From: Methanomassiliicoccales archaeon UBA280
GTDB lineage: Archaea > Thermoplasmatota > Thermoplasmata > SG8-5
Direction: 5' to 3'
Assembly (NCBI GenBank): GCA_002499085.1
Contig: DAKD01000027.1
Location: 1-64,000, forward strand
Length of the DNA stretch: 64,000 nucleotides
The notes under the pieces are model-generated. The model saw only the letters and a list, made by a program, of their open reading frames with translations, was not told where the DNA came from and searched no databases. Numbering within the stretch: position 1 is the first letter of the stretch; every line of letters starts with the position of its first letter. Positions 1-8,124 of this stretch are shown here, piece by piece. The position numbers and the translations under genes were made by a program.

Positions 1-52
1 CAGGTTCCCGCTTCCCGATATTACAATAAGCCAGCAGGTTCCCGCTTCCCGA
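1..52. repeat. 18-bp direct repeat upstream of thermosome
   Basis: The 18-base unit CAGGTTCCCGCTTCCCGA occurs at 1-18 and again, identically, at 35-52, a 34-bp period that is close to three helical turns. The pair lies about 60-110 bp upstream of the thermosome TATA element. It could be a pair of operator sites or the right edge of a longer repeat cut by the window boundary; the sequence cannot decide. Confidence 0.6.
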
Positions 53-110
53 CCTGGCAATCTACAATAGTCACACCTTCATTTCACTGAATGCTTACCC
101 CCCATGCATA

Positions 111-162
111 CTTTTATATAGAAGCGCTAATATTGGATATCTACAACCCAGGAAAAAGGGGG
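111..162 (+). promoter_or_regulatory. Thermosome promoter and ribosome binding site
   Basis: A TATA element (CTTTTATATA, 111-120) lies 50 bp before the thermosome start codon. It predicts transcription from about 145 and a short leader. A strong purine-rich ribosome binding site (GGAAAAAGGGGG, 151-162) ends 7 bp before the ATG at 170. Confidence 0.7.
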
Positions 163-169
163 TAACAAT

Positions 170-1813
170 ATGCAAGGAAACCAGCAACCGATTATTGTAT
201 TGAGAGAAGGAACAGAGAGATCGAGGGGCAAGGGCGCCCAGTTCAACAACATCGCAGCCGCGAAAGCCGTTGCCGATGCAGTGCGCTCGACCCTGGGACC
301 GAAGGGCATGGACAAGATGCTCGTTGACAGCATGGGCGACGTCGTGATAACGAATGACGGCGCGACCATACTTAAGGAGATAGACATCGAGCACCCGGCC
401 GCAAAGATGGTCGTGGAAGTCGCCAAGACCCAGGACAACGAATGCGGCGACGGGACAACTTCCGCTGTCGTGCTGGCGGGCGAGCTGCTGAAGAAGGCGG
501 AAGCCCTCATCGACCAGAACGTTCACCCGACAGTCATAGCCAACGGGTACAGGCTGGCCGCGGAGGAATCGATAGCCATCCTGAAGAAGATGGGCATGAA
601 AGTGGAGTTCAAGGACGACAAGATGCTCCGCAGCATTGCCACGACGGCGATGACGGGAAAATCCGTCGGACCGCACAAGGATTACCTGGCCGAGATAACC
701 GTGAAAGCCATCAAGTCTGTCGCGGAGAAGAAGAACGGCAAGTACACAGTCGACATCGAGGATGTGAAGGTCGAGAAGAAGAACGGCGGCTCGATCCAGG
801 ACACGACACTGGTCGAGGGCATAATCCTGGACAAGGAAAGGGTGCACCCGAGGATGCCGACCGAAGTGAAGAACGCTAAAATCGCGCTCATCGACTCCGC
901 GCTCGAAATCAAGAAGACCGAGGTCGACGCCAAGATCCAGATAACAGACCCGAGCCAGCTCCAGAAATTCCTGGACGAGGAAGAAAAGACGCTCAAGAAG
1001 AAGGCCGACCTCATCAAGAAGTCGGGCGCGAACGTCGTCGTGTGCCAGAAGGGCATAGACGACCTGGTGCAGCACTTCCTGGCAAAGGAGAACATATTCG
1101 CGGTGCGCAGGGTCAAGAAGTCGGACATGGAGAAGCTGGCCAAAGCAACGGGCGCGAAGCTCGTCACCAATCTCGAGGACCTCAGGGCGAGCGACTTGGG
1201 ATTTGCAGGCATGGTCGAGGAAAAGAAGATCGCCGACAGCGACATGACATTCGTCACTGGCTGCAGGGATGCGAAATCAGTCTCCCTGCTGATAAGGGGC
1301 GGCACAGAGCATGTCATCGATGAAGCCGAGCGCGCGCTTCACGACGCGCTGAAAGTCACTGCGGTCGCGATCGAGGACGGCGTCTGCCTCCCGGGCGGCG
1401 GCTCGATGGAGATCGAGCTCTCCCAGGCACTGACGAAATACGGCTCGAGGGTAGGCGGGCGCGAGCAGCTGGCCATAGAGGCATTCTCCAAGGCAACCGA
1501 AATAATTCCGTGGACGCTTGCCGAGAACGCGGGGCTTGATGCCATTGACGTGCTCATCCAGCTCAGGAGCGAGCATGAGGGCAAGAAGCACAGGTCCGCG
1601 GGAATCAACGTGACAACGGGAAGGGTCGTGGACATGGCGAAGGAGAATGTCATCGAACCGCTCAGGGTTAAAACCCAGGCAATCAATGCGGCGACAGAGG
1701 TCGCCATAATGATCCTGAGGATAGACGATGTCATCGCTGCCAAGAAGGGAGCCGGCGGACCGCCTCCGGGCGGAATGCCGCCGGGCGGAATGGGCGGCGG
1801 AATGGATTACTGA
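170..1813 (+). CDS. thsA: Thermosome subunit (group II chaperonin)
   Basis: This is a 547-residue group II chaperonin subunit, the archaeal relative of eukaryotic CCT, which forms a double-ring ATP-dependent folding chamber in the cytoplasm. The equatorial ATP-binding signatures are present: LGPKGMDKML near residue 43 and GDGTT near residue 91. The protein ends in the flexible Gly/Met/Pro-rich tail (PPPGGMPPGGMGGGMDY) typical of thermosomes. Length and termini match the family, so the gene looks complete. The start is supported by a strong ribosome binding site 7 bp upstream. A hairpin followed by a T tract directly downstream separates it from convergent rnp2. The window cannot show whether a second subunit exists elsewhere. 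Confidence 0.97.
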   Translation: MQGNQQPIIVLREGTERSRGKGAQFNNIAAAKAVADAVRSTLGPKGMDKMLVDSMGDVVITNDGATILKEIDIEHPAAKMVVEVAKTQDNECGDGTTSAVVLAGELLKKAEALIDQNVHPTVIANGYRLAAEESIAILKKMGMKVEFKDDKMLRSIATTAMTGKSVGPHKDYLAEITVKAIKSVAEKKNGKYTVDIEDVKVEKKNGGSIQDTTLVEGIILDKERVHPRMPTEVKNAKIALIDSALEIKKTEVDAKIQITDPSQLQKFLDEEEKTLKKKADLIKKSGANVVVCQKGIDDLVQHFLAKENIFAVRRVKKSDMEKLAKATGAKLVTNLEDLRASDLGFAGMVEEKKIADSDMTFVTGCRDAKSVSLLIRGGTEHVIDEAERALHDALKVTAVAIEDGVCLPGGGSMEIELSQALTKYGSRVGGREQLAIEAFSKATEIIPWTLAENAGLDAIDVLIQLRSEHEGKKHRSAGINVTTGRVVDMAKENVIEPLRVKTQAINAATEVAIMILRIDDVIAAKKGAGGPPPGGMPPGGMGGGMDY

Positions 1814-1829
1814 GCCCGAGAAAAACAAT

Positions 1830-1851
1830 GGGCCGGTCGGAAGGCCGGCCC
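1830..1851. terminator. Bidirectional terminator hairpin
   Basis: A 9-bp stem (1830-1838 with 1843-1851, one G-T pair) closes a GGAA tetraloop and is followed by AAATTTT. It lies between the converging thermosome and rnp2 genes, so it probably serves the plus strand and possibly both. Confidence 0.6.
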
Positions 1852-1859
1852 AAATTTTC

Positions 1860-2180
1860 CTATTTCGGCAGTGACTCTTTTGCCTTCTTTATTGTCCCGG
1901 AGGTGGTTATGGTTTTTATGACGACCTTGAGCCTGTCCTCGCCTACCTCGCTTATTCCGTTCAGCAGTTCAATGGCCTTGTCCTTGTCGCAGTGCGAGCA
2001 TCTCAGTATCCCGCGGTTGTTCTGAAAGGCAGTGAGCCAAGGCCTTATCTCCTCGGACTGGTCAAGGCCGATGCGGCTGGCTATGCGCTGGAATTCCTTG
2101 ATGAGCTCCCAGCGTTCGATTGCTCTGGGAGCCTCGATCTCGAATACAACGTACCTGTGCCTGAACTCCTTGACTGCCAT
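1860..2180 (-). CDS. rnp2: RNase P protein component 2 (Pop5/Rnp2)
   Basis: This 106-residue protein resembles the Rpp14/Pop5 family, a protein subunit of archaeal RNase P that helps the RNA subunit cleave tRNA 5' leaders. Family hallmarks are the N-terminal RYVVFEIE strand, a central helix, the strand RGILRCSH near residue 55, and the C-terminal TTSGTIKKAK segment that matches the conserved S-G-T-I-K region. The length is typical. It starts 13 bp after the ftsZ stop codon on the same strand, so it is probably co-transcribed with ftsZ. The CSHCDK motif is slightly unusual for the family, but a zinc site cannot be claimed from one CxxC. Confidence 0.85.
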   Translation of the reverse strand: MAVKEFRHRYVVFEIEAPRAIERWELIKEFQRIASRIGLDQSEEIRPWLTAFQNNRGILRCSHCDKDKAIELLNGISEVGEDRLKVVIKTITTSGTIKKAKESLPK

Positions 2181-2193
2181 GAGCTACCGCGGC

Positions 2194-3339
2194 TCAGCGG
2201 ACCATGCTGATGCCGGCGTTGGCGCGTTCGTCCGCGCCCATGAGCTGCGGGGACTTGACCCCGGTGATTACCACCAGAATGTTGACGTCGCCATGTATGG
2301 TCGGGTCCACGGTGCAGCCCCAGATTATGCGGGCGCTCGGGCTTATCCTGTTCGTGACGAGTTCTGCGGCCTGCTGCGCCTCCGCGATGGTCAGGTCCTC
2401 GCCTCCGACGACGCGTATGAGTGCGCCCTTGGACTGCGATATGTCGATGTCGCCGAGCAGCGGCGAATTCAGCGCCTCACTGACAGCTAACTCCACCCTC
2501 TCGCGGTCCTCGCCCGAGGAGCCGATGCCGACCATTGCCACGCCGCCGTTCTCCATGACTGTCATGAGGTCGGAGTAGTCCAGGTTCACGAGCCCGGGCT
2601 TGGTCACTATCTCGGTCATGCCCTTTATGGCGTTCATCAGAATCTCGTCCGCGACCTTGAAGGCCGCGTCAAGCGGAAGCTTGGGCACCAGTTCCAGAAG
2701 CTTGTCGTTCTGTATGACGATGGTTGTGTCGCACTTGTTGCGCAGCTTGTTCAGACCTTTAATGGCATTCTCCATCCTGAGATGGCCTTCGGCCTTGAAT
2801 GGCATGGTGACCACGCCCATCACGAGGGCTCCGGATTCCTTGGCGATGTCTGCGACAACTGCCGCAGAACCTGTTCCGGTTCCGCCGCCCATTCCTGCGG
2901 TAACGAACACTATGTGGGCGCCTTCCAGGTAAGCCCGTATCTCGTCCTCGTTCTCCTTGCAGGCCTGCTCTCCGACCTCGGGGAGCGCGCCAGCGCCCAG
3001 GCCCTTCGTGGCCCTCTTGCCGATGAGCATTTTCTTGGGTGCGTGCACATGGAGAAGGTGTGTGGCGTCCGTGTTCACTGCCATCATCTGCGCCCCGACA
3101 ACGCCCGTCTCATTCAGACGGTTGATTGTGTTGGAGCCGCCGCCGCCGCAGCCGACAATCTTCACATTTATCTTCAGGGCCTCGACAAGTTTCTTCAGTT
3201 CCTCGTCGTCCGGGCTCTCGTTGTAAATGCCCGCGGCCTTGGAAACTTCCTGTGCCTTCTTGTGTTCATCATGCCTAGCCAAAGCTTCGTCGATTATGGA
3301 TTTCATTGACTTCCCATCCTGTTTTGCTGATTGAACCAT
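2194..3339 (-). CDS. ftsZ: Cell division GTPase FtsZ
   Basis: This 381-residue protein is an archaeal FtsZ, the tubulin-like GTPase that forms the cytokinetic ring. The sequence shows the glycine-rich VGCGGGGSNTINRL segment near residue 62, the tubulin signature GGGTGTGSAA near residue 151, and the core through the C-terminal domain (NILVVITGVKSPQ). About 55 residues precede the GTPase core and are probably a flexible tail. There is almost no extension after the core (ending GISMVR), so a classical C-terminal interaction peptide is not obvious. It leads a two-gene unit with rnp2 and has its own TATA box upstream. Confidence 0.97.
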   Translation of the reverse strand: MVQSAKQDGKSMKSIIDEALARHDEHKKAQEVSKAAGIYNESPDDEELKKLVEALKINVKIVGCGGGGSNTINRLNETGVVGAQMMAVNTDATHLLHVHAPKKMLIGKRATKGLGAGALPEVGEQACKENEDEIRAYLEGAHIVFVTAGMGGGTGTGSAAVVADIAKESGALVMGVVTMPFKAEGHLRMENAIKGLNKLRNKCDTTIVIQNDKLLELVPKLPLDAAFKVADEILMNAIKGMTEIVTKPGLVNLDYSDLMTVMENGGVAMVGIGSSGEDRERVELAVSEALNSPLLGDIDISQSKGALIRVVGGEDLTIAEAQQAAELVTNRISPSARIIWGCTVDPTIHGDVNILVVITGVKSPQLMGADERANAGISMVR

Positions 3340-3370
3340 AAAGGGCTATTACATATTTAAAATTTTACAG

Positions 3371-3380
3371 TGTATATAAT
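3371..3380 (-). promoter_or_regulatory. ftsZ TATA box
   Basis: ATTATATACA, read on the minus strand, lies about 36 bp before the ftsZ ATG at 3339, in the 76-bp AT-rich gap between dph2 and ftsZ. Initiation would fall near 3350. Confidence 0.5.
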
Positions 3381-3415
3381 AAAGAGCATATACGGGCCTG
3401 TTCTGCGCGGCCGGC

Positions 3416-4402
3416 TCATTCTATCTCGTCCAAAACATAATCGTCCCAGGACCTTCTTCCGACCATGATCTCCGCCTCGGGGACTGTGAGAATCGGAACC
3501 CGGTAGGCCGAGTAGTCGTCAATGGCCAGCCTCGGACAGGCTGTCGAAACCCAGGCTCCGAAGCCGAGGCTCTCCAGCTTCTGCGGGGTAACTGTGTCGA
3601 ACTCCGCGATGACCGAAACAAGACCCGAGGATGCGAGCATGGCCTGAATCCCGAATGCCGTTTGCATGCGCCTCTGACCGGCCTTGGATGAGAGTATGAT
3701 GCCGAAGCTCTCCGCGGTCCTCCCGCGTTCTATGGCGGCATGCCTCTGCCTGAGCATCCTGTCCCTGGCCTCGGCTATGTCAGTCACTTCGCCGGTAACC
3801 GGGTCTGCCGCGATCACGGGTTTGGGAGTGACCAGGGCCACGGCAATGGGATGGAAACTGCCTGTTCCGACGAACAGGTATGAGTTGACCCTGTCGGAGA
3901 CTGCGCGGGCCGCGGAGGCATTGCACCCGAGCACCTGGCCCTTGGCAAAGAGCCTGCCGTCGCCCTTGCCTGTGTGCACCTCGAAGCCTTTGGACACGAG
4001 GTATTGCGCCATGTCATCGACAAGGTGAATGTGCTGGGCAGTCGTGAGCAGGCCGACCGGCGATTCGAGATGCGGCAGCGATTTCTCAATCGCGGGAAGG
4101 GGGTCAGCATTTGACCTGGCCTGTATGTAAAGTATGCTTCTCTCCGTCCTCAGATTGGGTATCGGCAGATGCCCGAATTGCACTGTGAGGTCAGCGTCGG
4201 TAGCGGGTATATCGCATGCGCCGTAGCAGGGTTCGCCCGAGACTATCACAGACGCATCTGTCAAACCCGACAGAGTCGACGCGACTGTTCCGGCCTTTCT
4301 CTTCAGGCCTTCCGGGAACTGCAGGAACACTGTGCGGCAACGCCTCTCCCTGACCGTGCCGGCAATCCTGGCGAGCTCGAAGTCGAACTCCTCCCGGGTC
4401 AT
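3416..4402 (-). CDS. dph2: Diphthamide synthase Dph2 (archaeal, 4Fe-4S)
   Basis: This 328-residue protein performs the first step of diphthamide synthesis, transfer of the 3-amino-3-carboxypropyl group of SAM to a histidine of elongation factor 2. Three separated cysteines expected to bind the non-canonical radical-SAM 4Fe-4S cluster are visible: GEPCYGACD near residue 57, VLGCNAS near residue 157 and STACPRLA near residue 280. The start at 4402 is preferred over the in-frame ATG 18 bp upstream because GGAGGGG lies just ahead and the ATGA overlap with the mfnA stop is typical of translational coupling. It is the last gene of the PPDK-like-mfnA-dph2 cluster. Confidence 0.93.
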   Translation of the reverse strand: MTREEFDFELARIAGTVRERRCRTVFLQFPEGLKRKAGTVASTLSGLTDASVIVSGEPCYGACDIPATDADLTVQFGHLPIPNLRTERSILYIQARSNADPLPAIEKSLPHLESPVGLLTTAQHIHLVDDMAQYLVSKGFEVHTGKGDGRLFAKGQVLGCNASAARAVSDRVNSYLFVGTGSFHPIAVALVTPKPVIAADPVTGEVTDIAEARDRMLRQRHAAIERGRTAESFGIILSSKAGQRRMQTAFGIQAMLASSGLVSVIAEFDTVTPQKLESLGFGAWVSTACPRLAIDDYSAYRVPILTVPEAEIMVGRRSWDDYVLDEIE

Positions 4403-5541
4403 TTCCCCTCCATGATGCACTCAAGCTCGGCGAACAGCGAGTCTACAGATTCCCTGGTGACATGGGGCATGATGACCAGCCTGAGGCTCGCCGGGTTCTG
4501 GGCCACGGAGACTTTCCAGCCTTTCGCGTCAAGCTTCTTCTGAATGCCGCAGGGGTCATCGACCTTCAGGCAAAGTATGTTCATGACCGGCTCGATAACG
4601 GGCTCGATGCCCAGCTTCCTCGCCCTGGACAGGGCGTGACGCGTCACTTCCATGCATTCCCCGACCATGCGGACATACCCCTCGGTGCCGAGCGACCCCA
4701 TGGCCGCATATGTGGCGGCGACTGCCGCGCTGCATCTTGTGCCGGACAGCGCCGAAAGCTGTCCCAGGGTGTCTAGGTACGGCGCTTCCTTGTGTATTCT
4801 CCTGAACCATTCCCTGTCACGGACAAGCAAGGCCCCGGACGGGACAGTGGACATGCCCATCTTGTGAGGGTCCACGGCGAGACTGGACACGCCGGGAATC
4901 GAGAAATCGAAATCTGGGACTGCATGGCCCAGTTTCCTCAGGAACGGAAGCACGAAACCGCCGAAGGCCGCGTCGACATGCAGGAACACGCCATCCGGGG
5001 TCGCTTCGGAGAGGCTTCGAATGTCGTCAACGGCGCCAAGCTCGGTTGTTCCAGCGATGCCCACTACCGCGGCCGTGTCCCTGTCGGCTTTCCTGGCCGC
5101 CTCGTCGATATCGATTGTGTAATCGTCACCCAGCCCCACCATCACCGGCTCCATGGCCAGTATGTCGCAGGCCTTGTGGAAGGAGAAATGCGCGCTCTTG
5201 GGGAATACAACTTTCTTCTTGCCGGTGATGTTCCGGGCCATCCACAGCGCTGTGATGTTTGCCTCTGTGCCGCCGCTCACTATGCCCCCGGCAATGCCCT
5301 TTCCGCCGAGCAGTTCCCCAATCGCGGATATGACCTGTGTCTCGAGCGAGAGCGAGCCCGGGTAGAGGCCTGCATTGCCGAGATTGGACTCGATGAACAT
5401 CGCATGCGCCCGTTTCGCAATTTCCAGGGGCTGGGTGCACATTGAACTTATGACACGGCCGCCGGAGAAATGATAGTCCTTGGCCAGGGCCTTCTCCAGT
5501 TCGGCGAGGATCTCTTCTTCGGGCCGGGGTTTTTCCCACAA
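4399..5541 (-). CDS. mfnA: MfnA-like PLP decarboxylase (aspartate/tyrosine)
   Basis: This 380-residue group II PLP-dependent decarboxylase belongs to the archaeal MfnA family. Members convert tyrosine to tyramine for methanofuran in methanogens, or aspartate to beta-alanine for coenzyme A in other archaea. The PLP lysine lies in VDPHKMGMS near residue 226, and the cofactor segments VSGGTEAN and HVDAAFGG are intact. No methanogenesis gene is visible, so the beta-alanine role is the more likely one here; that is inference from context. Translation probably starts at a TTG at 5541, 3 bp after the upstream stop, with GAGGGGGG about 10 bp ahead. The end overlaps dph2 by 4 bp. Confidence 0.9.
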   Translation of the reverse strand: MWEKPRPEEEILAELEKALAKDYHFSGGRVISSMCTQPLEIAKRAHAMFIESNLGNAGLYPGSLSLETQVISAIGELLGGKGIAGGIVSGGTEANITALWMARNITGKKKVVFPKSAHFSFHKACDILAMEPVMVGLGDDYTIDIDEAARKADRDTAAVVGIAGTTELGAVDDIRSLSEATPDGVFLHVDAAFGGFVLPFLRKLGHAVPDFDFSIPGVSSLAVDPHKMGMSTVPSGALLVRDREWFRRIHKEAPYLDTLGQLSALSGTRCSAAVAATYAAMGSLGTEGYVRMVGECMEVTRHALSRARKLGIEPVIEPVMNILCLKVDDPCGIQKKLDAKGWKVSVAQNPASLRLVIMPHVTRESVDSLFAELECIMEGK

Positions 5542-5544
5542 GGC

Positions 5545-7191
5545 TCATGCCCCCCTCTCGATGAGGATCCTTTTCTCCACCGAGGCCACGATGTGCCTGA
5601 CTGTTGCGAGCTCCTGCGGCTTCAGGCAGAGAATGTCTGCGCGTTTCCTCACAAGGAACTCGAGGAACGTGGGCATGGAGACCATGTCGTCGGACATCAC
5701 TGCCAGCGGAATCTTCCTCGAAGCCAGCGTCTGCTCGAGCGCCTTCTCCAGCGCCTGCGTGGAATTGTTCAGCCATCGCCCGTCCTCGACCCCGAACATG
5801 AGCCTGCCCAGTGAGTCCGCGTCCACTGCCATCACGTCGGCGGCCATCGAGTCCATGAAGTACAGGTTGCTCGGGTACATGACCCTGGCCCAGACTGCGG
5901 GTTTGACTGTATCCGGCAGAACGGCCCGTATGCTCCGGACTGCTTTGGACAGTTCCTCCGGGCTGCGTATCCCGGGAATGAGAATTCCGGGCCTCATGCC
6001 TGCGGCTGAAATTGCCTGGCATGCCTCGGCAAGGTCCTTCAGAGTTGGGTCGGCCGAGTCTGAAACCTCGATCACTGTTTCAACGGCCCTGAATTTCCTC
6101 TTCGCATCCTGGGCGAATGCCGCGAATTCCCCAGCCCATTCCCGCTTGGCCAGAGGATTGCCTGTGATCATGATCCCGTCAATGTAAGTGTCACCGACAG
6201 AGGATATCTCCCCGGGGCTCTCGATGCGGAGGAACACGCGCATGGCCAGCACGGGCGCCGGTTCCGGGGGCGCTACCTTTTTCCCCGGTGGCCCGAGCAG
6301 GCTGACGCTTCCCTGCCTGGGGGGAATCTCCGGCCCGGACCCTGGATCCGGGTACAGCGATGCTGAATATACGATGGGCCTGGAGGATACGAAGCAAAGG
6401 GTTATGCGGCCAACTGTTTGCTTGCCTTTCATGAATTCGATGGCTGGTGCGAGCTGGGATATCATCCCGCCCGAGAGCTTCTCCTCGCCCCTGAAGTCCG
6501 GGGCTACAGGCACCCTTGCCGGGCCGTGCTGCCTGGCGACGAACTGCTGGGCCTGCGGCCTCATCTCCATCCTGTCCAGCTTGCCGTCGGGCCCGAATTC
6601 GAACACGTCCGGCGAAACAGCAGGGTCATGGAGACCCTCCGGCAGCCCGAAAACTGCCCTCGCCCTTATCTCGGAGCCTTTTCGGGTAAGCTCCACTGAC
6701 AGCTCCGAGTCAGGCAGCTCTCTTACTGTGACTGCGGGAAGAGAGTTGAGGTCCGGGCCGTGGGACTGAGTCCTGAGCCATGCGAGCCAGCAATGCTTCG
6801 CGGCTGCAAGCAGGTCCTCGCCCGATGACGGGTAGACCATCACCGGCGAAGCCCCGAGCCTTGTGGACGCCGTCACAGAGACAGGGCCGCCCAGGCCCGA
6901 GTATGCTGTCAGTATCTCCATCTCATGGGACCAGCCGAGCCTTGTCCTTGCGAACTGGGATTTGAGGGCGCTCCAGCTTTCCTCCGGGTCCTCGGCCCCG
7001 GTCCTGTGCATGTCCATGGCCGCGGCTATATCCGGCCTCTTCAGGAATTCGGCGAGCGCGTCGGGCGTTATCACAAAGCCCCTCGCCACGGGAAAATCGG
7101 CCCTTGCCAGGGAGGCTATCCCCGCGCCCAGCGAGCCTGCGGCCGAGTCGTTAAGGCATGCTAGGTCCCCGAAATTCAGCACCGTTGACAT
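5545..7191 (-). CDS. Degenerate PEP synthase/PPDK-like protein
   Basis: This 548-residue protein has the architecture of a worn-down phosphoenolpyruvate synthase or pyruvate phosphate dikinase. The N-terminus (AGSLGAGIASL, then FPVARGFVITPDAL) matches the start of the ATP-grasp domain. FGLPEGLHDPAVSPDVFEF matches the later nucleotide-binding segment. The C-terminal ~220 residues (RVFLRIESP onward) resemble the PEP-binding TIM barrel. The usual RSSATAED motif is replaced by TASTRLGA, and no swivelling domain with the phosphorylated histidine is present between the two parts. True family members are about 750-900 residues. I infer a catalytically dead or repurposed protein, possibly regulatory. 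It heads the cluster with mfnA and dph2, so it is expressed and not an obvious pseudogene. Confidence 0.65.
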   Translation of the reverse strand: MSTVLNFGDLACLNDSAAGSLGAGIASLARADFPVARGFVITPDALAEFLKRPDIAAAMDMHRTGAEDPEESWSALKSQFARTRLGWSHEMEILTAYSGLGGPVSVTASTRLGASPVMVYPSSGEDLLAAAKHCWLAWLRTQSHGPDLNSLPAVTVRELPDSELSVELTRKGSEIRARAVFGLPEGLHDPAVSPDVFEFGPDGKLDRMEMRPQAQQFVARQHGPARVPVAPDFRGEEKLSGGMISQLAPAIEFMKGKQTVGRITLCFVSSRPIVYSASLYPDPGSGPEIPPRQGSVSLLGPPGKKVAPPEPAPVLAMRVFLRIESPGEISSVGDTYIDGIMITGNPLAKREWAGEFAAFAQDAKRKFRAVETVIEVSDSADPTLKDLAEACQAISAAGMRPGILIPGIRSPEELSKAVRSIRAVLPDTVKPAVWARVMYPSNLYFMDSMAADVMAVDADSLGRLMFGVEDGRWLNNSTQALEKALEQTLASRKIPLAVMSDDMVSMPTFLEFLVRKRADILCLKPQELATVRHIVASVEKRILIERGA

Positions 7192-7260
7192 CGCATGAGG
7201 TTAAGCGGCCCAAGTAAAAAACATTTTGTAGATAGCCGGGATTGATGCTCCGGTGAGGCC

Positions 7261-8043
7261 ATGACGTACAAATCAATTGATGCGGAGAGGAAGGAAGGCA
7301 TATCCATCATCCATCTCAACACGCCGGACAACATGAACGCACTGGACGCAAAGATGTCCGAGGAATTGGATGATGCGCTACTTCAGTGCCAGGAGGATGA
7401 CGCTGTGAAGGCCGTCATCATCACAGGCGCAGGAAAGGCTTTCTGCGCCGGCGGAAACGTCAAGGCCATGGCAGACGCGCCGGACCCGGAGAAATTCCTG
7501 GCAGAGCTGTCAGGCTGGATCCACAAGCCCGTTCACAGGATATACACCATGGAGAAGGTTGTGATTGCGGCCGTCAACGGCCACGCTGTGGGCGCCGGGG
7601 CCGCGCTGGCAATGGCCTGCGACCTCAGGTATGCCTCAAAAAATGCGAAATTCAACATGGGGTTCATGAAGATCGGGCTGGCGCCGGGCTGCGGCACTTA
7701 CTTCCTGCCAAAGTTGGTGGGAAAGGCCAAGGCCTCCGAACTCATATTCCTGAGCGAGACCATTGACGCGGATGCGGCGGAAAAATTGGGCCTCATCAAC
7801 CGTGCCGTGGAGCCTGACAAGCTAATGGCAACTGCAACGGATGTTGCCGAGAGGATCGCGAAAGGCCCGGGCCTGGCAATAGGCCGCGCCAAGACTCTGC
7901 TCAGGCTGAGCGAGAACAGCCGGCTGGAGGAGCATCTGGCCGCGGAGCGGCACATGATTTCCATCTCAGGCGCGACCGAGGACTTCCGGGAAGGGGTCAC
8001 GGCCTTCGCGGAGAAACGGGAGCCGAGGTTCGTCGGAAAATAA
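7261..8043 (+). CDS. Enoyl-CoA hydratase/isomerase family protein
   Basis: This 260-residue crotonase-fold protein would act on an acyl-CoA thioester. The first oxyanion-hole segment GAGKAFCAGGNVKAM lies near residue 59 and the second, HAVGAGAALAMACDL, near residue 107. Alignment by eye with rat crotonase puts Ala and Phe where the two catalytic glutamates sit (GGGCE becomes GAGAA; the PEI glutamate becomes Phe in MGFMKIG). A plain hydratase activity is therefore doubtful, and isomerase, hydrolase or other crotonase chemistry is possible. GGTGAGG just ahead of the ATG supports the start. The gene is divergent from the PPDK-like gene and ends at a strong hairpin facing pepF. Confidence 0.85.
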   Translation: MTYKSIDAERKEGISIIHLNTPDNMNALDAKMSEELDDALLQCQEDDAVKAVIITGAGKAFCAGGNVKAMADAPDPEKFLAELSGWIHKPVHRIYTMEKVVIAAVNGHAVGAGAALAMACDLRYASKNAKFNMGFMKIGLAPGCGTYFLPKLVGKAKASELIFLSETIDADAAEKLGLINRAVEPDKLMATATDVAERIAKGPGLAIGRAKTLLRLSENSRLEEHLAAERHMISISGATEDFREGVTAFAEKREPRFVGK

Positions 8044-8085
8044 TTGAATTCTGGCCAAGGCTCTTGGATAATCTGCCAACCCGGT

Positions 8086-8113
8086 CATGCCCCGCCTGTT
8101 AGGGCGGGGCATG
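8086..8113. terminator. GC-rich bidirectional terminator hairpin
   Basis: A perfect 11-bp stem (CATGCCCCGCC at 8086-8096 with GGCGGGGCATG at 8103-8113) lies between the converging crotonase and pepF genes. A second 13-bp perfect stem (8114-8126 with 8134-8146) spans the pepF stop codon. No long T tract follows, so intrinsic termination is inferred from position and stem strength. Confidence 0.5.
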
Positions 8114-8124
8114 GGCGAAGAAGC

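Noticed and set aside
1..52. CRISPR array edge
   Set aside because: Only two 18-bp repeats with a 16-bp gap, too short for known repeat-spacer units.
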